A stretch of DNA of 64,000 nt from Limonium bicolor (GCA_023374045.1 CM041779.1:147437485-147501484); one strand, 5' to 3'; counted from the stretch's first letter, positions 11,098 through 22,500 are shown. Made by a program: numbers and translations. The notes: generated by a model from the sequence alone, not told the origin.

Positions 11098-11545
11098 CCA
11101 ATGTGGACTTATTGCCATTGCCCCCCAAGCCGGTGTGCAGGGATAACTCCTGGTAAAAACCCTGGGGACTTATTTCCATCGCCCACCAGTCGTTGATCGT
11201 AAAATAAGTTGACATAACCACATGGAGGATTTATTGCCATCACCTCGCCAACTTTTCTCGCCTGGTCTTGTGACGCACGGAGGTGTAGATGGATGATATG
11301 AAGATGATGCAAATGTAGATGATATGGATGATATGAAAATGATGTTCGGATGCTTTTGGGGACCGAAACCCGTTCCAATGCTCCTTGCTGGTATACTATG
11401 GGGACTTATTGCCTCTGCCTACCAGTTGGGGTGCTGGGATAACTTCTAGATTACCAAAGGGACTTATTGCCATTGCCCACTAGTTGTTTCTCCCTAAAGG
11501 TCGACATGAAGATGGGGACTTATTCCCTCTGCCCCGTCAACTCGG
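11098..11545. repeat. Interspersed GGGGACTTATTGCC motif repeats
   Basis: The motif (G/T)GGACTTATTGCC(A/T)(T/C)TGCC(C/T)(A/C)C recurs at about 11104, 11164, 11222, 11400, 11460 and 11515, often followed by CAGTTG or CAAGCCGG. Spacing varies from 55 to 180 bp, so it is a degenerate rather than a regular array. Confidence 0.7.
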
Positions 11546-11724
11546 ATCACGCATTGTCTCGTACTTTTCTCACACTGATGTTGATACCTGGTCTCGTACT
11601 TGTCTCGCACTGGTCTCGCACTAAATGAAGATGAGGTCTCGCACGGAAGTTGGGTTGGATTCTCACATATGAGATGGTCCAATGATAATGATCTCGTACA
11701 AATGATTATGATAAGAGCTAATTG

Positions 11725-11990
11725 TGAAAGTGCCAAACGTGGCAATTATGAGGTGTGAAAATTGTCCAAAGCAAGAAATTACTGGAAAACATGTCAAACA
11801 TGGCTATGATGAGGATTGAAAATTGTCCAAAATAAGAAATTGCTGGAAAACATGCAAACATGGCTATGAAAAAGTTTTTTTAAAACAAGACATTACTGGA
11901 AATGTGCCAAACGTGGCAATTCTTGAGAATTGAAAATCGTTCAAGGCAAGAAATTGTTGAAAACGCGCCAAACGTGGCAATGCTTGGGAA
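11725..11990. repeat. Tandem repeat, period about 60-65 bp, 4-5 units
   Basis: Units share TGCCAAACGTGGCAAT (or a diverged CATGTCAAACATGGCTAT), then a GAAAATTGTCC block and AAGAAATTACTGGAAA. GCCAAACGTGGC is itself an inverted repeat. There is no equivalent in the second tandem unit, which is truncated before this point. Confidence 0.8.
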
Positions 11991-12119
11991 AAACTCTACT
12001 GAAAAAGGAAAGTGAAAAATCATTTCCTGACTAAGAATTTCATATTTGCATTTTGTTTCTTAGAAGATGAACGTGCCGCTGGTGGGAGTATATGTTTTTT
12101 TGTTGTGGGGCTTTTAAAG

Positions 12120-12270
12120 TGGTGGTAGGGCTTATGACGGGTCATGGAGTTTATGGGAAGGTGAGGGCTTATGTGGGCCTGCGTGGTATGATGTGTAGGT
12201 AAGGGCTTATGTGGGCCTGCGTGGTATGATGTGAAGGTAAGGACTTAAGTGGGTCTGTGTGGTGGTGATG
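12120..12270. repeat. Tandem repeat, period about 47 bp, 3 units
   Basis: The phrase GGCTTATGTGGGCCTGCGTG followed by GTATGATGTG occurs twice nearly identically (about 12167 and 12206) and once in diverged form (12240), with a partial earlier copy near 12128. Confidence 0.75.
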
Positions 12271-12605
12271 GTGATGGTGCTTAAGCTTTGGGTATCAATT
12301 GACTTGTCATAGCAGATTGAAAAAGAAATGATCTAGTAACCTGCATAAGATGCCCCTGTTTGCGTTCGACAACCCCGTTTTGTTGGGGTGTATAAGGTAA
12401 GTGATTGATGGAATAATCCCTCACTGTTTGAAAAATCTATTCCCTCTGTAAGAGCTAATTCTTTTGTCATTTAGCTTCTGATAGTTTTAATGCATTTTCC
12501 AAATTGGTTTTTGGCAAGCAAGATAAATTCCTTAATGTTATTCATTGCTTCAAATTTGTGTGTTAACAGTTTTACCCAAGCGGCTCTACTGAAATCATCA
12601 ACGTG

Positions 12606-13512
12606 TTAAAAAATATCATTGTCCTTGTAATGTTTCAATAGCCAAGGGGCCGCAAAACATCTACATGGATCATTTGAATGAATTTGTGGTTCTGATTTCA
12701 GAATTAGGAAACTTGACTCTTCTTCCTTTAGCTTTATAACATACAATACAAGGGATGATGTCAAACAAGGGCAGATGTTTTCCATATTCAACCTTTGAAG
12801 CTTTTCAAAGAAGCACTGTGCCCTAGTTTATTATGCCACAAAAGGAATTCTTGTAAAAACTTTTCATTTACAAACAGAGTAATTGAGAGCCGAAACAGAA
12901 GTCAAAGTAATCTGTGTTTGCTTGAAATTTTTTTCTAAAGCTAGAACACTAGGAAGTACAATCCAAATCTTTCAAATCTTTTGCAGCACAATGGTTGGTT
13001 ATTCTATCCTGCAAAAGACAATGTTCAGGAGAAAATATGATGGACATGCCTAATTGCTTAGTCAATTTATTAACAGAAACGAGATTGAACATAAACTGGG
13101 GCACATACAGAACATCAGACAATGTTATATTGGCACAGATTTGTATTGTTCCAACGCTATAAAATGAGCATTTTTGCCCATCAGGTAAGGTTATGCATTT
13201 ACTATTATTACTAGTTCTAAGGTCATCAATCAACCATTTATTTCCGGAAACATGTTCAGAAGCACCCGAGTCTAAAATCCACACTTTGTTTAAATCATTA
13301 TAGGCATTAGCTGTGAATTGGAGAATTGTATAAGTTGAGAGGTTACGAGAGATACACTTGAATGTCTTTGCACTGTCCTCAGCCATGATATTGTGTTGCT
13401 GTATATACCGTGCAAGTTGGTCTACTTGTTCTACAATGAAACCAGCCACTGGTGAGTTGGACGTTCTAGTCGAATCCGAAGTAGAGGGTGAATGATCCAG
13501 AACGGGGCCCGT
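12606..13512 (-). pseudogene. Copia protease and partial integrase (copy 2)
   Basis: A frame from about 13449 to 12949 contains the aspartic protease motif WILDSGASEHVSG and the conserved ALYVPQ-like strand (LSDVLYVPQFMFNLVSV). It ends by frameshift at 'RFERFGLYFLDV', which is in frame in copy 1. The pre-integrase zinc-binding motif and the start of integrase follow in broken frames (12850-12606). The in-frame TGA just after the gag zinc knuckle region is shared with copy 1. Confidence 0.72.
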
Positions 13513-13581
13513 GATTCTTTGTTGAACTCATTGTTGTTGATTACTGGACTGAGAAGCGTCTTGTCCAAGAAAGCCAACGAT

Positions 13582-14529
13582 TCACCAACATTCTGCCCTA
13601 GAATGTCCCAGTTTGGCACAGTTGGAGCATTTAAGGGTTTTCTTGGCGGAATTGTTGAAATTGTTTGGCTTCCGGGTATTGTTGTTCGCATTCTTCACAG
13701 GGTTCTTCTTATTATTGTTGTGGACCTTGGTAGCTAGGGCAACAGAATCTTTGGTTCCTTCGTCCCGATCGTCGGACAGACGTTTATGACTTTCATCTTG
13801 AGAAATCAGAGAATAAGCTTGCTCCAAATCAGGTAAGGTTTTCATCAAAAGTAAGGTTCCTTTTGCACTCTTGAATTTCTTGCTTAATCGATCGAGAAAT
13901 TTTATCAGTACATCCTGATCTTTGTTTTCTTGAATTGCTTTGCTGGCGCCGCAGGTGCATCCGCAGGAACAAATTGGTGTTTTTCTTGCCGCATCTAGCC
14001 TATCCCAAAGTTTCTTAAGCTTCGCAAAATAGATACTCACGGGCTCATCTTGCTGGCGGAGTTGATTTATCTCACGTTGAATTGCATAAATGTCAGGGCC
14101 GGAGACGATGTCATAGCGCTTGAGGAGGTTTGCCCACATACGATACGCAATTTCATTATAGATGATACTGTCTGCAATATCCTTGAAGGAATTAAGAATC
14201 CAACTCATCACTGTGTGGTTTGCGCGCTCCCATAGCGGATACCTTTCAGAAGAAAATTCGGGCACCTCGACTTGGCCATTGACGAGTCCATATTTATTTT
14301 TTGCTTTTAGGGTGAGAGTAGCAGCCCTTTTCCGTGAATCAAAGCCTTTCCCTTTGAATTTTGCCCCAAAATTCAGTCCAGTGTGATCTGCCGGATGTAA
14401 GTAAAGGGGGTCGTTGTAATCTACGTTCGCACTGGCGACAGGTTCTTGAACCCTAGATTCATCTTCGCCAGTCTCTTCTCCTTGTCTGTTTTGATCGACT
14501 TGTTCTTGCTCTAATTCAAGTTCTCCCAT
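13582..14529 (-). CDS. Copia Gag (copy 2), open frame of 315 residues
   Basis: This is the best-preserved protein of the Copia element. It opens at ATG 14529 with MGELELEQEQ, has the Copia Gag helical core (YPLWERANHTVMSW, residues ~97-110; AYRMWANLLKRYD ~127-139; IYFAKLKKLWDRL ~165-177), a basic Asn/Lys-rich linker (~275-297), and a CCHC zinc knuckle CSNCAKLGHSRAEC (~301-314) right before the stop. The stop is a TGG to TGA change compared with copy 1, where the frame reads on through a second Trp. Gag packages element RNA; without a complete pol this copy is not autonomous. The start was chosen because it lies about 30 bp from the primer site. Confidence 0.85.
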   Translation of the reverse strand: MGELELEQEQVDQNRQGEETGEDESRVQEPVASANVDYNDPLYLHPADHTGLNFGAKFKGKGFDSRKRAATLTLKAKNKYGLVNGQVEVPEFSSERYPLWERANHTVMSWILNSFKDIADSIIYNEIAYRMWANLLKRYDIVSGPDIYAIQREINQLRQQDEPVSIYFAKLKKLWDRLDAARKTPICSCGCTCGASKAIQENKDQDVLIKFLDRLSKKFKSAKGTLLLMKTLPDLEQAYSLISQDESHKRLSDDRDEGTKDSVALATKVHNNNKKNPVKNANNNTRKPNNFNNSAKKTLKCSNCAKLGHSRAECW

Positions 14530-14562
14530 TGTTGCGGAAGGAAAACTAGCCTTTGAAGGCTA

Positions 14563-14574
14563 GCTCTGATACCA
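14563..14574 (-). other. Copia primer-binding site (copy 2)
   Basis: The minus strand reads TGGTATCAGAGC, adjacent to the LTR, identical to copy 1. Confidence 0.85.
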
Positions 14575-14790
14575 TGTTAGCTTGTATCGAGCAGAAGACG
14601 CGAATGAAATAGACAAGAGAAGGAGGAGTGAACTATGGAAACGAGATGTATCTTGTATTACAGAGATAGAGAGAGTTATTGTATATTACAGAACTTTACT
14701 AACTGAACTAATAGACTAGGGAGGTATATATATGCGGTACCGGTAATAGAGAATGGTACATGGAACCGGTAATGTATATAATAAGTAACA
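14575..14790 (-). repeat. Copia 5' LTR (copy 2), 216 bp
   Basis: TG...CA termini and the same length as the copy 1 LTR. On the plus strand it runs from TGTTAGCTTG to ATAAGTAACA. It differs from copy 1 by a handful of substitutions. Confidence 0.65.
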
Positions 14791-15629
14791 TAGAATATGT
14801 GGTATATCTAATAAGAACTGAGGTCGAAATTGCACAAAATTATCTCGATCAACTTCATCTAGCACTAACAACATAGAAACCAGGAGTTTAACAGAGCATC
14901 TCCCTTTGGTGAAGAAGAGTGCTTTCAAATTACTCTTATCAATGTCGAACAAGAACTGGAGAGCAGACAAAAAGGAGTCCCCCTAGTTGAAGGCTAACCA
15001 AGACTATTACAAGCATTAAGTATTATTTGAAGAAAGTATATTAAAGCAAGTAAAGAATGCAAACTGAAGGGCTTGATGTTCTGAAAGGGGCCATCTAAGA
15101 AAGAAGTCATGGATTAAGGCAAAGAACCTTCACAAGGAAGGGAAGGGAAATCTCTTGTCAAAGGGAGAGAAATGACAGTTGGCACATATATATTAATTAC
15201 TTGTATTAGTAAAGTTTGATGATATAATAAGGATAATTCCGGCAAAACCAACATATCAGGAGAAAAGTCTAGCAGCAACACCTGTTTGACTTCTTGGAAG
15301 AAGATTTCAATTAGCCCCACCCTCGTAAAGAAAACGTGAAATATCCCAAGTTTGCAAAGGATGATCTAGTTTGATAAATTAATCCCTAATAAGCTTTAAA
15401 CACCTTAAAACCCTAGTATAATGGCTGAAAATGATCTCCAAAATTAGTCTTGCCTTATCCTAGTTCATTTATCTCAAAAATATCTCCCTAAAGAAGAGTT
15501 GGACAGGCATGTAGAGAGAGATCCTAGCTTGTTCATCCCTTAAAGCTCTCTTTTGGAACTATTGGGCTAGAATGCTCCGATAGTATTAAAACAACTAAGC
15601 GAGGAGGTGATTCAACTGCAAGTGAGAGC

Positions 15630-15860
15630 TAGCAAGCAGGTAGGACGTTACAAGCCCAAGTGGCAGGCTAGTAAGTAGATAGGACGTTACAAGCACGAGG
15701 TGGCAAGCTAGTAAGCAGGTAGGACATTACAGGCATGAGGTGACAAGCTAGTAAGCAAGTAGGACGTTACAGGAAAACGGTGGCAAGCTGGTAAGCAGGT
15801 AGGACGTTGAAAGCACAAGGTGGAAAGCTGGTAAGCAGGTAGGAAGTTATAGGCATGAGG
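15630..15860. repeat. Minisatellite, period about 40 bp (unit 2)
   Basis: Same AAGCAGGTAGGACGTTACA-type units as at 7560-7800, same order, with small differences. Confidence 0.8.
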
Positions 15861-16344
15861 TGTCAAGTTAGGCTTATGTGTCAAGAAGATTGGTTGCCAA
15901 ACATTTAGTCCAATGAGAATCTTACAACATAAGCAAGCTAGTAGGAGGTGACATGTTCCCCTTGGTGGAGACATAGACAAGGGATCAGCCACTCATTATC
16001 TTCCTTCAACCTTGAGTAAATAAGCTCATGGGTTAGGTTAGTGGTCCAGTTGACTTAAGGCAGTCAGGTGGTGGCCGAACTCACCCCTCTTCAGCCTTCT
16101 TTTAGTTGTTATCAACTTAGTGAACCATACCATAGGTTCTATGGTGTGTTAGCAAGTGGGGCAAGGTGGCACAAGCTAGGAAAGTTACTTCCTAAAGATG
16201 GAAATCAGCCATGGACCCCTCCACCCCTATATAAACCCATCAACCCCTCCTCCTATACAATCATCCACATATTAAACCTAAGAAGAGAATAGAGTGACAA
16301 AGAGAGTAAAAAAGGAAAGAAACCTAACTAGGAGAAGGTGTGTG

Positions 16345-16560
16345 GCCAAGGAGAAAGAAGAAGGAGAAGAGAAGAAGAAGGAGAAGGAGAAGGAGAAGGA
16401 GAAGGAGAAGGAGAAGGAGGGAGAGGGAGAAGGAGAGGAGAGGGAGAGGGAGAGGGAGAGGGAGAGGGAGAGGGAGAGGGAGAGGGAGAGGGAGAGGGAG
16501 AGGGACATCGACAGGGAGAGGGAGAGGGAGAGGGAGATGGAGAAGAAGAAGAAGAAAAAG
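16345..16560. repeat. GA-rich simple repeat (unit 2)
   Basis: About 215 bp of GAGAAG, GGAGAG and GAAGAA repeats. It is about 75 bp longer than the unit 1 tract and has a more regular GGGAGA core (16440-16500). All long frames through it are low-complexity and not genes. Confidence 0.88.
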
Positions 16561-16979
16561 AACCTCATACCTTTCCTACTCTTAAGGTAAGGTTGTGCCT
16601 AGAGTGTTCTTCATCATTTCCTAGTAATCCATGGCCAAAAATCACAAGAAAAGATCAAGAAAGATTACTCCACTCCTGCTCTTCCTTTCGGTGTCCAAAA
16701 GTGTAATAAGGCGCCCTAGGTTCTAACAAACGTTTCCAGGTCTTTGGGAGAGTATTATAAGGTAATCTCAAAGCATAACATCCTTTACCACCTATATAAT
16801 TTTGTAGGTTTTTAATGGCTTAAGGTTGGTGTGAGCCTCGATTTTTGAACCCTATCCTATGTTGATTCGAATTGATTAGGATCTGGTTGGGTTCTAGGTC
16901 CACTTATAACCCAAGCTTAATAACTATGTCATAAAACATTAATTATTAAATCCTAAGTTAGCTCACTGGAACCTAATTA

Positions 16980-16988
16980 GAGTCACCA
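16980..16988 (-). other. Primer-binding site of the Tat/Ogre-like element (unit 2)
   Basis: The minus strand reads TGGTGACTC, one substitution from TGGCGACTC in unit 1. Confidence 0.55.
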
Positions 16989-16996
16989 CCTAATTT

Positions 16997-18413
16997 TGAC
17001 CTAGGGTAAATTAGGAAGGGAGAGTTCGGGTTTGGGGGCTTGGCATTCGACTTATTTAGGGTTCAATTACTTTCATTACCCCTCAAAGTCGTTTTTACTC
17101 TACTTAGTTTATTTACGGCTTATTACGAGTCATTTTAACCTAAGTGCACGAGCTTCTGATTTTTTTAGATTTTTATCATTTTTGACAGAAAATTAAAGTG
17201 AAAAGTGAAATTACCTAAACTAGGGTTTCGGAGGAAGAATTAGGTCGAATTTTGTTTCTGTCCGTGGCCACGGACCTAATGTCCGAACCCACGGACCCTA
17301 GTTAAACCAGTTATACAGAAAAGTCGAATCGAAAAGAAAACGAAATTTTGAAAAGTCCGAGGCCACCGACAGGACTTCTGTGGGCCCGGATATAACTTGA
17401 AAAACCCTAAAACATTTGAAAATTTAATTCCCGCCGCGGTCCGGGGGTGTCCGTGGCCTCGAACAGGCTGTCCGGGACCCCGGACAGGCTGTCCGTGGGC
17501 ACGAACCACCCTCAGACGATGGCATTCTGGTGGTTCTCGACTGTGTTTTCAGCTCAAATTTTATGGGCGCGTTCCTGTTTTACTTCGGGATTGGCTGGAT
17601 TTGTCACGTACGTCGGGAGTCTTTCGGAGCCTCACCGGAGTCGGTTCCGGTTAGGGTTCGAGAGTAGCTTCTGTCCCTTATGAATTGTGGTTGTTCTTCA
17701 CGTTTTGGTGGTGTTTAATGATTGTTAATGTTGTGGGAGTTGAAGAATGTGCTTAGATGATGATTTTGGAAGGTTTTTGATGTGATTTCGGTGCTCGGGT
17801 GTGTAAAAACGTGGGAGACTTGTGACGGCTGGGTTCTCTGACTTCCTAGGGTTCTTTGAGCTCTCCTTTGATCAGAAGTTAAGGCTTCTTATATAGACTT
17901 CCTTAAAGATAGAAAAAAAGTCTTATAGGATAGATTTTGTTGTAACCTCAACTTAGTGAGTTTCCTGGGGAATCTGGCTAAGAAATTTTAACCACGTGTC
18001 AAGGATGATAATTCTGATTTTTTTAAGGTGGAATTGGAATTTTTCAACATTGGAGTGTTTTTTAATTCAATTTCTCGTCAGATCCAATCAGAAATTGCTA
18101 GAAAATTATTGGAAATTCGAAAAATCAAAATTCTAACGCCATTATGCCCAAAAAGTCATCCTCTATCATGGGTTAAAATTTCAAAGCATTTCAAGTTGAT
18201 TTAATCCCTTTTTCAGAGGAGAGAGAGAGAGAGCCTATTGGAGATTCTAGGGGTCTTGAAAATTACAAAAATACCCCCAAAGATGACTAAGCTGCCACTA
18301 GTGCTCCGGAACGCGCCGATTGGACCGGGAATCATCACCGCTTGACCAAAGTGTCTCTCGCAACACTAAAGTGTACAAACCCTATACCGCGGGGTAAAAT
18401 TTTGGGTATAACA
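16997..18413 (-). repeat. LTR of the Tat/Ogre-like Gypsy element (unit 2), 1.4 kb
   Basis: Same boundaries as the unit 1 LTR, with intact TG...CA termini on the minus strand (TGTTATACCC to CCCTAGGTCA). The TATA box is at about 17887-17895. The same GTCCGTGG palindrome cluster lies at 17260-17510. Confidence 0.74.
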
Positions 18414-19573
18414 GATTGCCCCCCGTCAACTAGACTTTGTAATGGATATGAAGAGTCTAGTTGATGCTTGAGTGATGCCCTAAAATTTGGATCTTAAAAG
18501 ACCCTACATGTTGTTTGAAAATTGGCAAATTGTGTCGAGCTGTTCTAGGCGTTGACTATCTATGAGTAAAGTGAAAGGATGTCGAGCGATTCTAAGGCGT
18601 CGACCACCTAAAGGTAACAAATGAAGTAATGTCGGACTATTCTAAGGCGTCGACTACCTATAAGGATGAAATGATGTCAAGCTATTCTAAGGCGTTGACT
18701 ACCTATAAGATGTCAAGCTATTCTAAGGCGTTGACTACCTATAATGAATGAAAAGATGTCAAGCTATTATAAGGCGTTGACTAACTATAATGAATGAAAT
18801 GATGTCAAGCTATTCTAAGGCGTTGACTAAGCTTGACTACCTATAATGAATGAAATGATGTCAAGCTATTCTAAGGCGTTGACTACCTAAAATGAATGAA
18901 ATGATGTCAAGCTATTCTAAGGCGTTGACTACCTGTAATGAATGAAATGATGTCAAGCTATTCTAAGGCGTTGACTACCTATAATGAATGAGATGATTCA
19001 AGCTATTCTACGGCATTGACTACATGAATGAATGAAACGACGTCAAGCTATTCTAAGGCGTTGACTACCTATAATGAATGAGATGATGTCAAGCTATTCT
19101 AAGGCGTCGACTACCTAAAAGTGAAGACTAGATGGTATGTAGATGCGGGAATGCTGATATGCTAACAATGCTGATAGTGCTGATGATGCTCGGATGCTTC
19201 TAGAGTCCGAAACCCGTGCCGATGCTCCTGGCTGGACCCAATGTGGACTTATTGCCATTGCCCCCCAAGCCGGTGTGTAGGGATAACTCCTGGTAAAAAC
19301 CCTGGGGACTTATTCCATCGCCCACCAGTCGTTGATCCTAAAATAAGTTGACATAACACATGAGGATTTATTGCCATCACCTCGCCAACTTTTCTGTCGC
19401 CAGGTCTTGTGACGCACCTGGATAATGTAGATGGATGATATGAAGATGATGCAAATGTAGATGATATGGATGATATGAAAATGATGTTCGGATGCTTTTG
19501 GGGACCGAAACCCGTTCCAATGCTCCTTGCTGGTATACTATGGGGACTTATTGCCTCTGCCCACCAGTTGGGG
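18414..19573 (-). mobile_element. Satellite-rich 3' UTR of the Tat/Ogre-like element (unit 2), truncated
   Basis: Starts with the polypurine tract (18414-18431) and the 46-bp array (about 18530-19130), then the GGGGACTTATTGCC motifs. It breaks off at 19573 where Gypsy copy A begins. The further repeat families seen in unit 1 (11725-12270) are absent. Confidence 0.65.
18530..19130. repeat. 46-bp tandem repeat array, about 13 units (unit 2)
   Basis: Same unit and same order of variants as at 10395-10980, including the shared short unit and the 'ctaagcttgacta' variant. The array was therefore copied as a block rather than expanded independently. Confidence 0.9.
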
Positions 19574-22500
19574 TGTAACACCCCTACTACGCACATAACT
19601 ATACTTGGAATCGCAGCGGAAATAAACAACTAAACAATAACTAAACGATTGGTGTTACAACGCCGTCAACCACCCACGTGGCTAACAAGGCTGAATAAAT
19701 ACAATTGTACCGGTCTGATGATCAGACTCCGAGCATAGAACTAACAACCATATATATATAACAATATATACCGAGTATTTACAAATCCTTCACTGTTTAA
19801 TTCACTGTAAACCGTCACCAACAAGTATATAATACGCCACGGGTGCACAGCGCAACCCGGGCTAACATCCAAAATACTTCAAAAGTAAACTACTCTCTTG
19901 GACCTAGAGCCACTCTGCCTCTTCGATCCTCATCCTGCAATAAAAATATGGAGCCCCCGAGGGGGTCAGCACCTTTGCTGGTATGGCTAACGCGCAGCCC
20001 ATCGACTACCGGGATACGCGCAACCAATTGTCAGGATGACATGATATTTATTTTTAAACACACAACACATACATATATAACATAACAAGGGTATTGTACA
20101 CATCATAACACACATCACAACATACAAATCCTTTTAGGAAGAGAACCAACACAGTTAGTCCCCATTGAGAGCTTCGAGAATGTTGCCACGCTCATACTTA
20201 GCTCGTTACATAACTCGTTACCGTCCGGTTAGATTGAACGGTTAACTTAACACAAGGTGCCCCGGATATAGTGATCCAAGCACACCGAAACAAAACATAT
20301 AGTATGCCCCTGTGGCCCGACGTGAGTCAGTAAAATAGCCTTGGTTAAGCTAAAGGGAAGGTTAGAAACCAAATTGGAAACTTAACCATAACATACAGAG
20401 AGAATCGAACCGGTTATGACATCGACTCCCATACTCACACGCGTGGCCGGAACAGACCGGACTCCTCACTTCCCCGTTAGCCCATGTTAGTAGTTCAACA
20501 TTGAGCACAACAACGATTCACAATAATAGGTCAAGTCTTGTTAGACACTCACATGGGAAGAGAGAGTCATAATTAACAACATAATAATATTTAACAACTG
20601 TAAACTCTTACATGGTTTAATCTTACAAAGTCATAAACACACAAAACAAACAACACACAAGCCGGTGTAAACGGTAGGCAACAGACTGCAAGAAAACCAT
20701 ACCTTGGTCCTTGCCTCGTTTGATTTCCACCTTGAGAGAATCCTAAACACATTAGTAATGTCGGTTAATTATTTATTTGACTCCAAACTACTAAGTATTT
20801 AACATGATTGTATGACATGTTTTAATGCCTATCTTACCCTAGGTTACCTTCATTATACACCCTAGGGTTAACTACATAAGCCACATTCTTTTCTGTTTTT
20901 TTTTTTTACAAGTTTTGGTCCGACCGACCCACCGTCCGACCCACAACTGGGTCGGACCCTCCCAGTGGTCTTCGGGTCTGAAAAACTTTACCTTGACCGA
21001 CCCATGTCCGACCCACCATTCTGGGTCGGTCCATGTGCGAACATTTTCCCAACATTTTACAGAGGCTCGACCGACCCATGTCCGACCCACCCTTTTGGGT
21101 CGGACCGTCACCGAACATTTTCCTAACATTTTACAGAGGCTCGACCGACCCACATACTGGGTCGGCCCCTGGGTCGGTCGCCTACTAAACTTACCTAAAC
21201 TTGCCAATTCTTCACCAAACTTCCTAGGCCTCTTAATGCTTCCTAGCAACATTTGGCAACCTTACATCCACATACAACATCCATGAAACCATTTTCTAAT
21301 TCCTTAAAACATTTACTTATTTCCTTGTAAAAATTCCTTAACACTTATGTTATTTTATACTAGGTTCCTAGATGGTGTTTCATACTAAGGCAACTACTAT
21401 CCCAAAATGCTTTCTCCTTAACTTAACATCATCTCCCAAGCATCATTTCTCACAACTATCTCCTTATATCATTACTTCAAATCCTTTCTCAAGTTCCTAC
21501 ATTCTCCTTAGTTTACCAAAGTTTGCCTAAGTCTTTACCTAAGTCCAAAATGGCTTTGGTACATACTAAAATCTCAAGACCATGCCTAAGTCCCTATTAC
21601 ACTCTAGAGTACTTCCTAGTTCATCATCATTCCTTAAAACATCTTGAACTTATTCATTTCCTACACTTTCTAACTCACCAAACCTTATGTAAACACTTAG
21701 AACTTCTTCTTCCTACCTAATTTTGACATGGGTTCCCTAGAACATTACATGCCTAAACACTTTACCTTCTCCTTTAAACACACAAGATCAACTAAATCAT
21801 CAAGAACACTCACATACACAATTTCACCAAATTTACACTACATACAACATAGTGCACAATATGTTTGCATGGCACTTAGGCCCTTAAAGTGCTTAAATCA
21901 TAAACACTGAATTTCCACAATATATATGCCTTTAACCTGCAAATACACTCAACATACACATATGCCCTTTACTAGTCTCTTAAGAACACTTCACTAGGTC
22001 ATTCCCCATTGGCTCTTTAGATAGTTTTAATAAGCATTATAAGCTCATTTCTCCTAAGGCATTAAAATAGCATTAGGTTAGTAGATTTACCTCTTTTGCA
22101 AATCACTCTTTCTTGTTTCCTTTAGAAAACCAATAGAGTACTTGATTCCTTGACAAGTTCTAAACAATATACCAAACTATAATGAGTATTCAAGCTATAG
22201 GCTTCATCTCATTGTAAACCCTAATTTGACATTGTTTCAAAAACATTAATGTAGTTGTTTTACCTTGTTCTTTGAAGAGAGTTTGGATATACAACAAGAG
22301 AGGACTCCACCTAGTCCATGAAGAGTTGAAATGAAGCTAGAACAAAGTCACACAATGAGCTATATCAATGTGTATTTTCGGACATGACAAAAACAAGGAG
22401 GAAACTTGATTTTTGTTTGAGATTCCTTACCTAGAAGCAAAGGAGAGTAATAATATGTAGAAATCCAAGCTCAAGCTCCTTCAATGGTGGAACACCTTGG

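Larger units (their letters stand above)
4243..12312. repeat. First unit of an 8.07-kb tandem duplication
   Basis: The sequence from 4243 (starting CAGATTGAAAAAG) is repeated from 12313 in the same order and orientation: Copia fragment, leader with minisatellite and GA-rich tract, 1.4-kb LTR, and 46-bp satellite. Offsets drift from 8070 to about 8140 because of many small indels. The second unit is cut at 19573 by the Gypsy copy A LTR. Both units belong to a Tat/Ogre-like element whose internal region carries the Copia insertion. Confidence 0.9.
10275..12312 (-). mobile_element. Satellite-rich 3' untranslated region of the Tat/Ogre-like element (unit 1)
   Basis: This segment lies between the polypurine tract and the Copia junction at 12313. 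It contains no convincing reading frame but holds four different tandem-repeat families in series: about 46 bp (10395-10980), interspersed GGGGACTTATTGCC motifs (11098-11545), about 62 bp (11725-11990) and about 45 bp (12120-12270). Plant Tat/Ogre elements are known for hypervariable, repeat-bearing 3' UTRs, which fits. Confidence 0.65.
12313..14790 (-). mobile_element. Copia LTR retrotransposon, copy 2, 3' truncated
   Basis: Same structure as copy 1: LTR 14575-14790, primer site 14563-14574, gag from 14529, protease and pre-integrase, ending at 12313 within the region downstream of integrase. At its left end it abuts Tat-like 3' UTR sequence rather than the rest of Copia, so about 200 bp visible in copy 1 (4047-4242) and everything beyond is missing. 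Confidence 0.85.
14791..16979 (-). mobile_element. Leader region of the Tat/Ogre-like element (unit 2)
   Basis: Counterpart of 6715-8853. It has no recognisable protein. It contains the 40-bp minisatellite (about 15630-15860) and an expanded GA-rich tract (16345-16560), and a plus-strand TATATAAA at about 16228. Confidence 0.55.
12313..19573. repeat. Second unit of the 8.07-kb tandem duplication, truncated
   Basis: It begins at the junction where the 3' satellite region of unit 1 meets the Copia fragment, and repeats unit 1 to the equivalent of about 11432. There it is cut by the Gypsy copy A LTR at 19574. Differences from unit 1 are mostly one- or few-base indels plus scattered substitutions. 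Confidence 0.9.

Noticed and set aside
16278..16706. Long frames of Glu-Gly, Arg-Arg or Ser-Leu repeats
   Set aside because: Translations of the GA-rich simple repeat in several frames; length reflects composition only.
20872..21286. Overlapping frames rich in WVGR, GRSD and RPTH on both strands (also at 30917-31265 and 60744-61104)
   Set aside because: They are products of the palindromic GGGTCGG repeat block in the LTR, occur in several frames at once and match no protein family.
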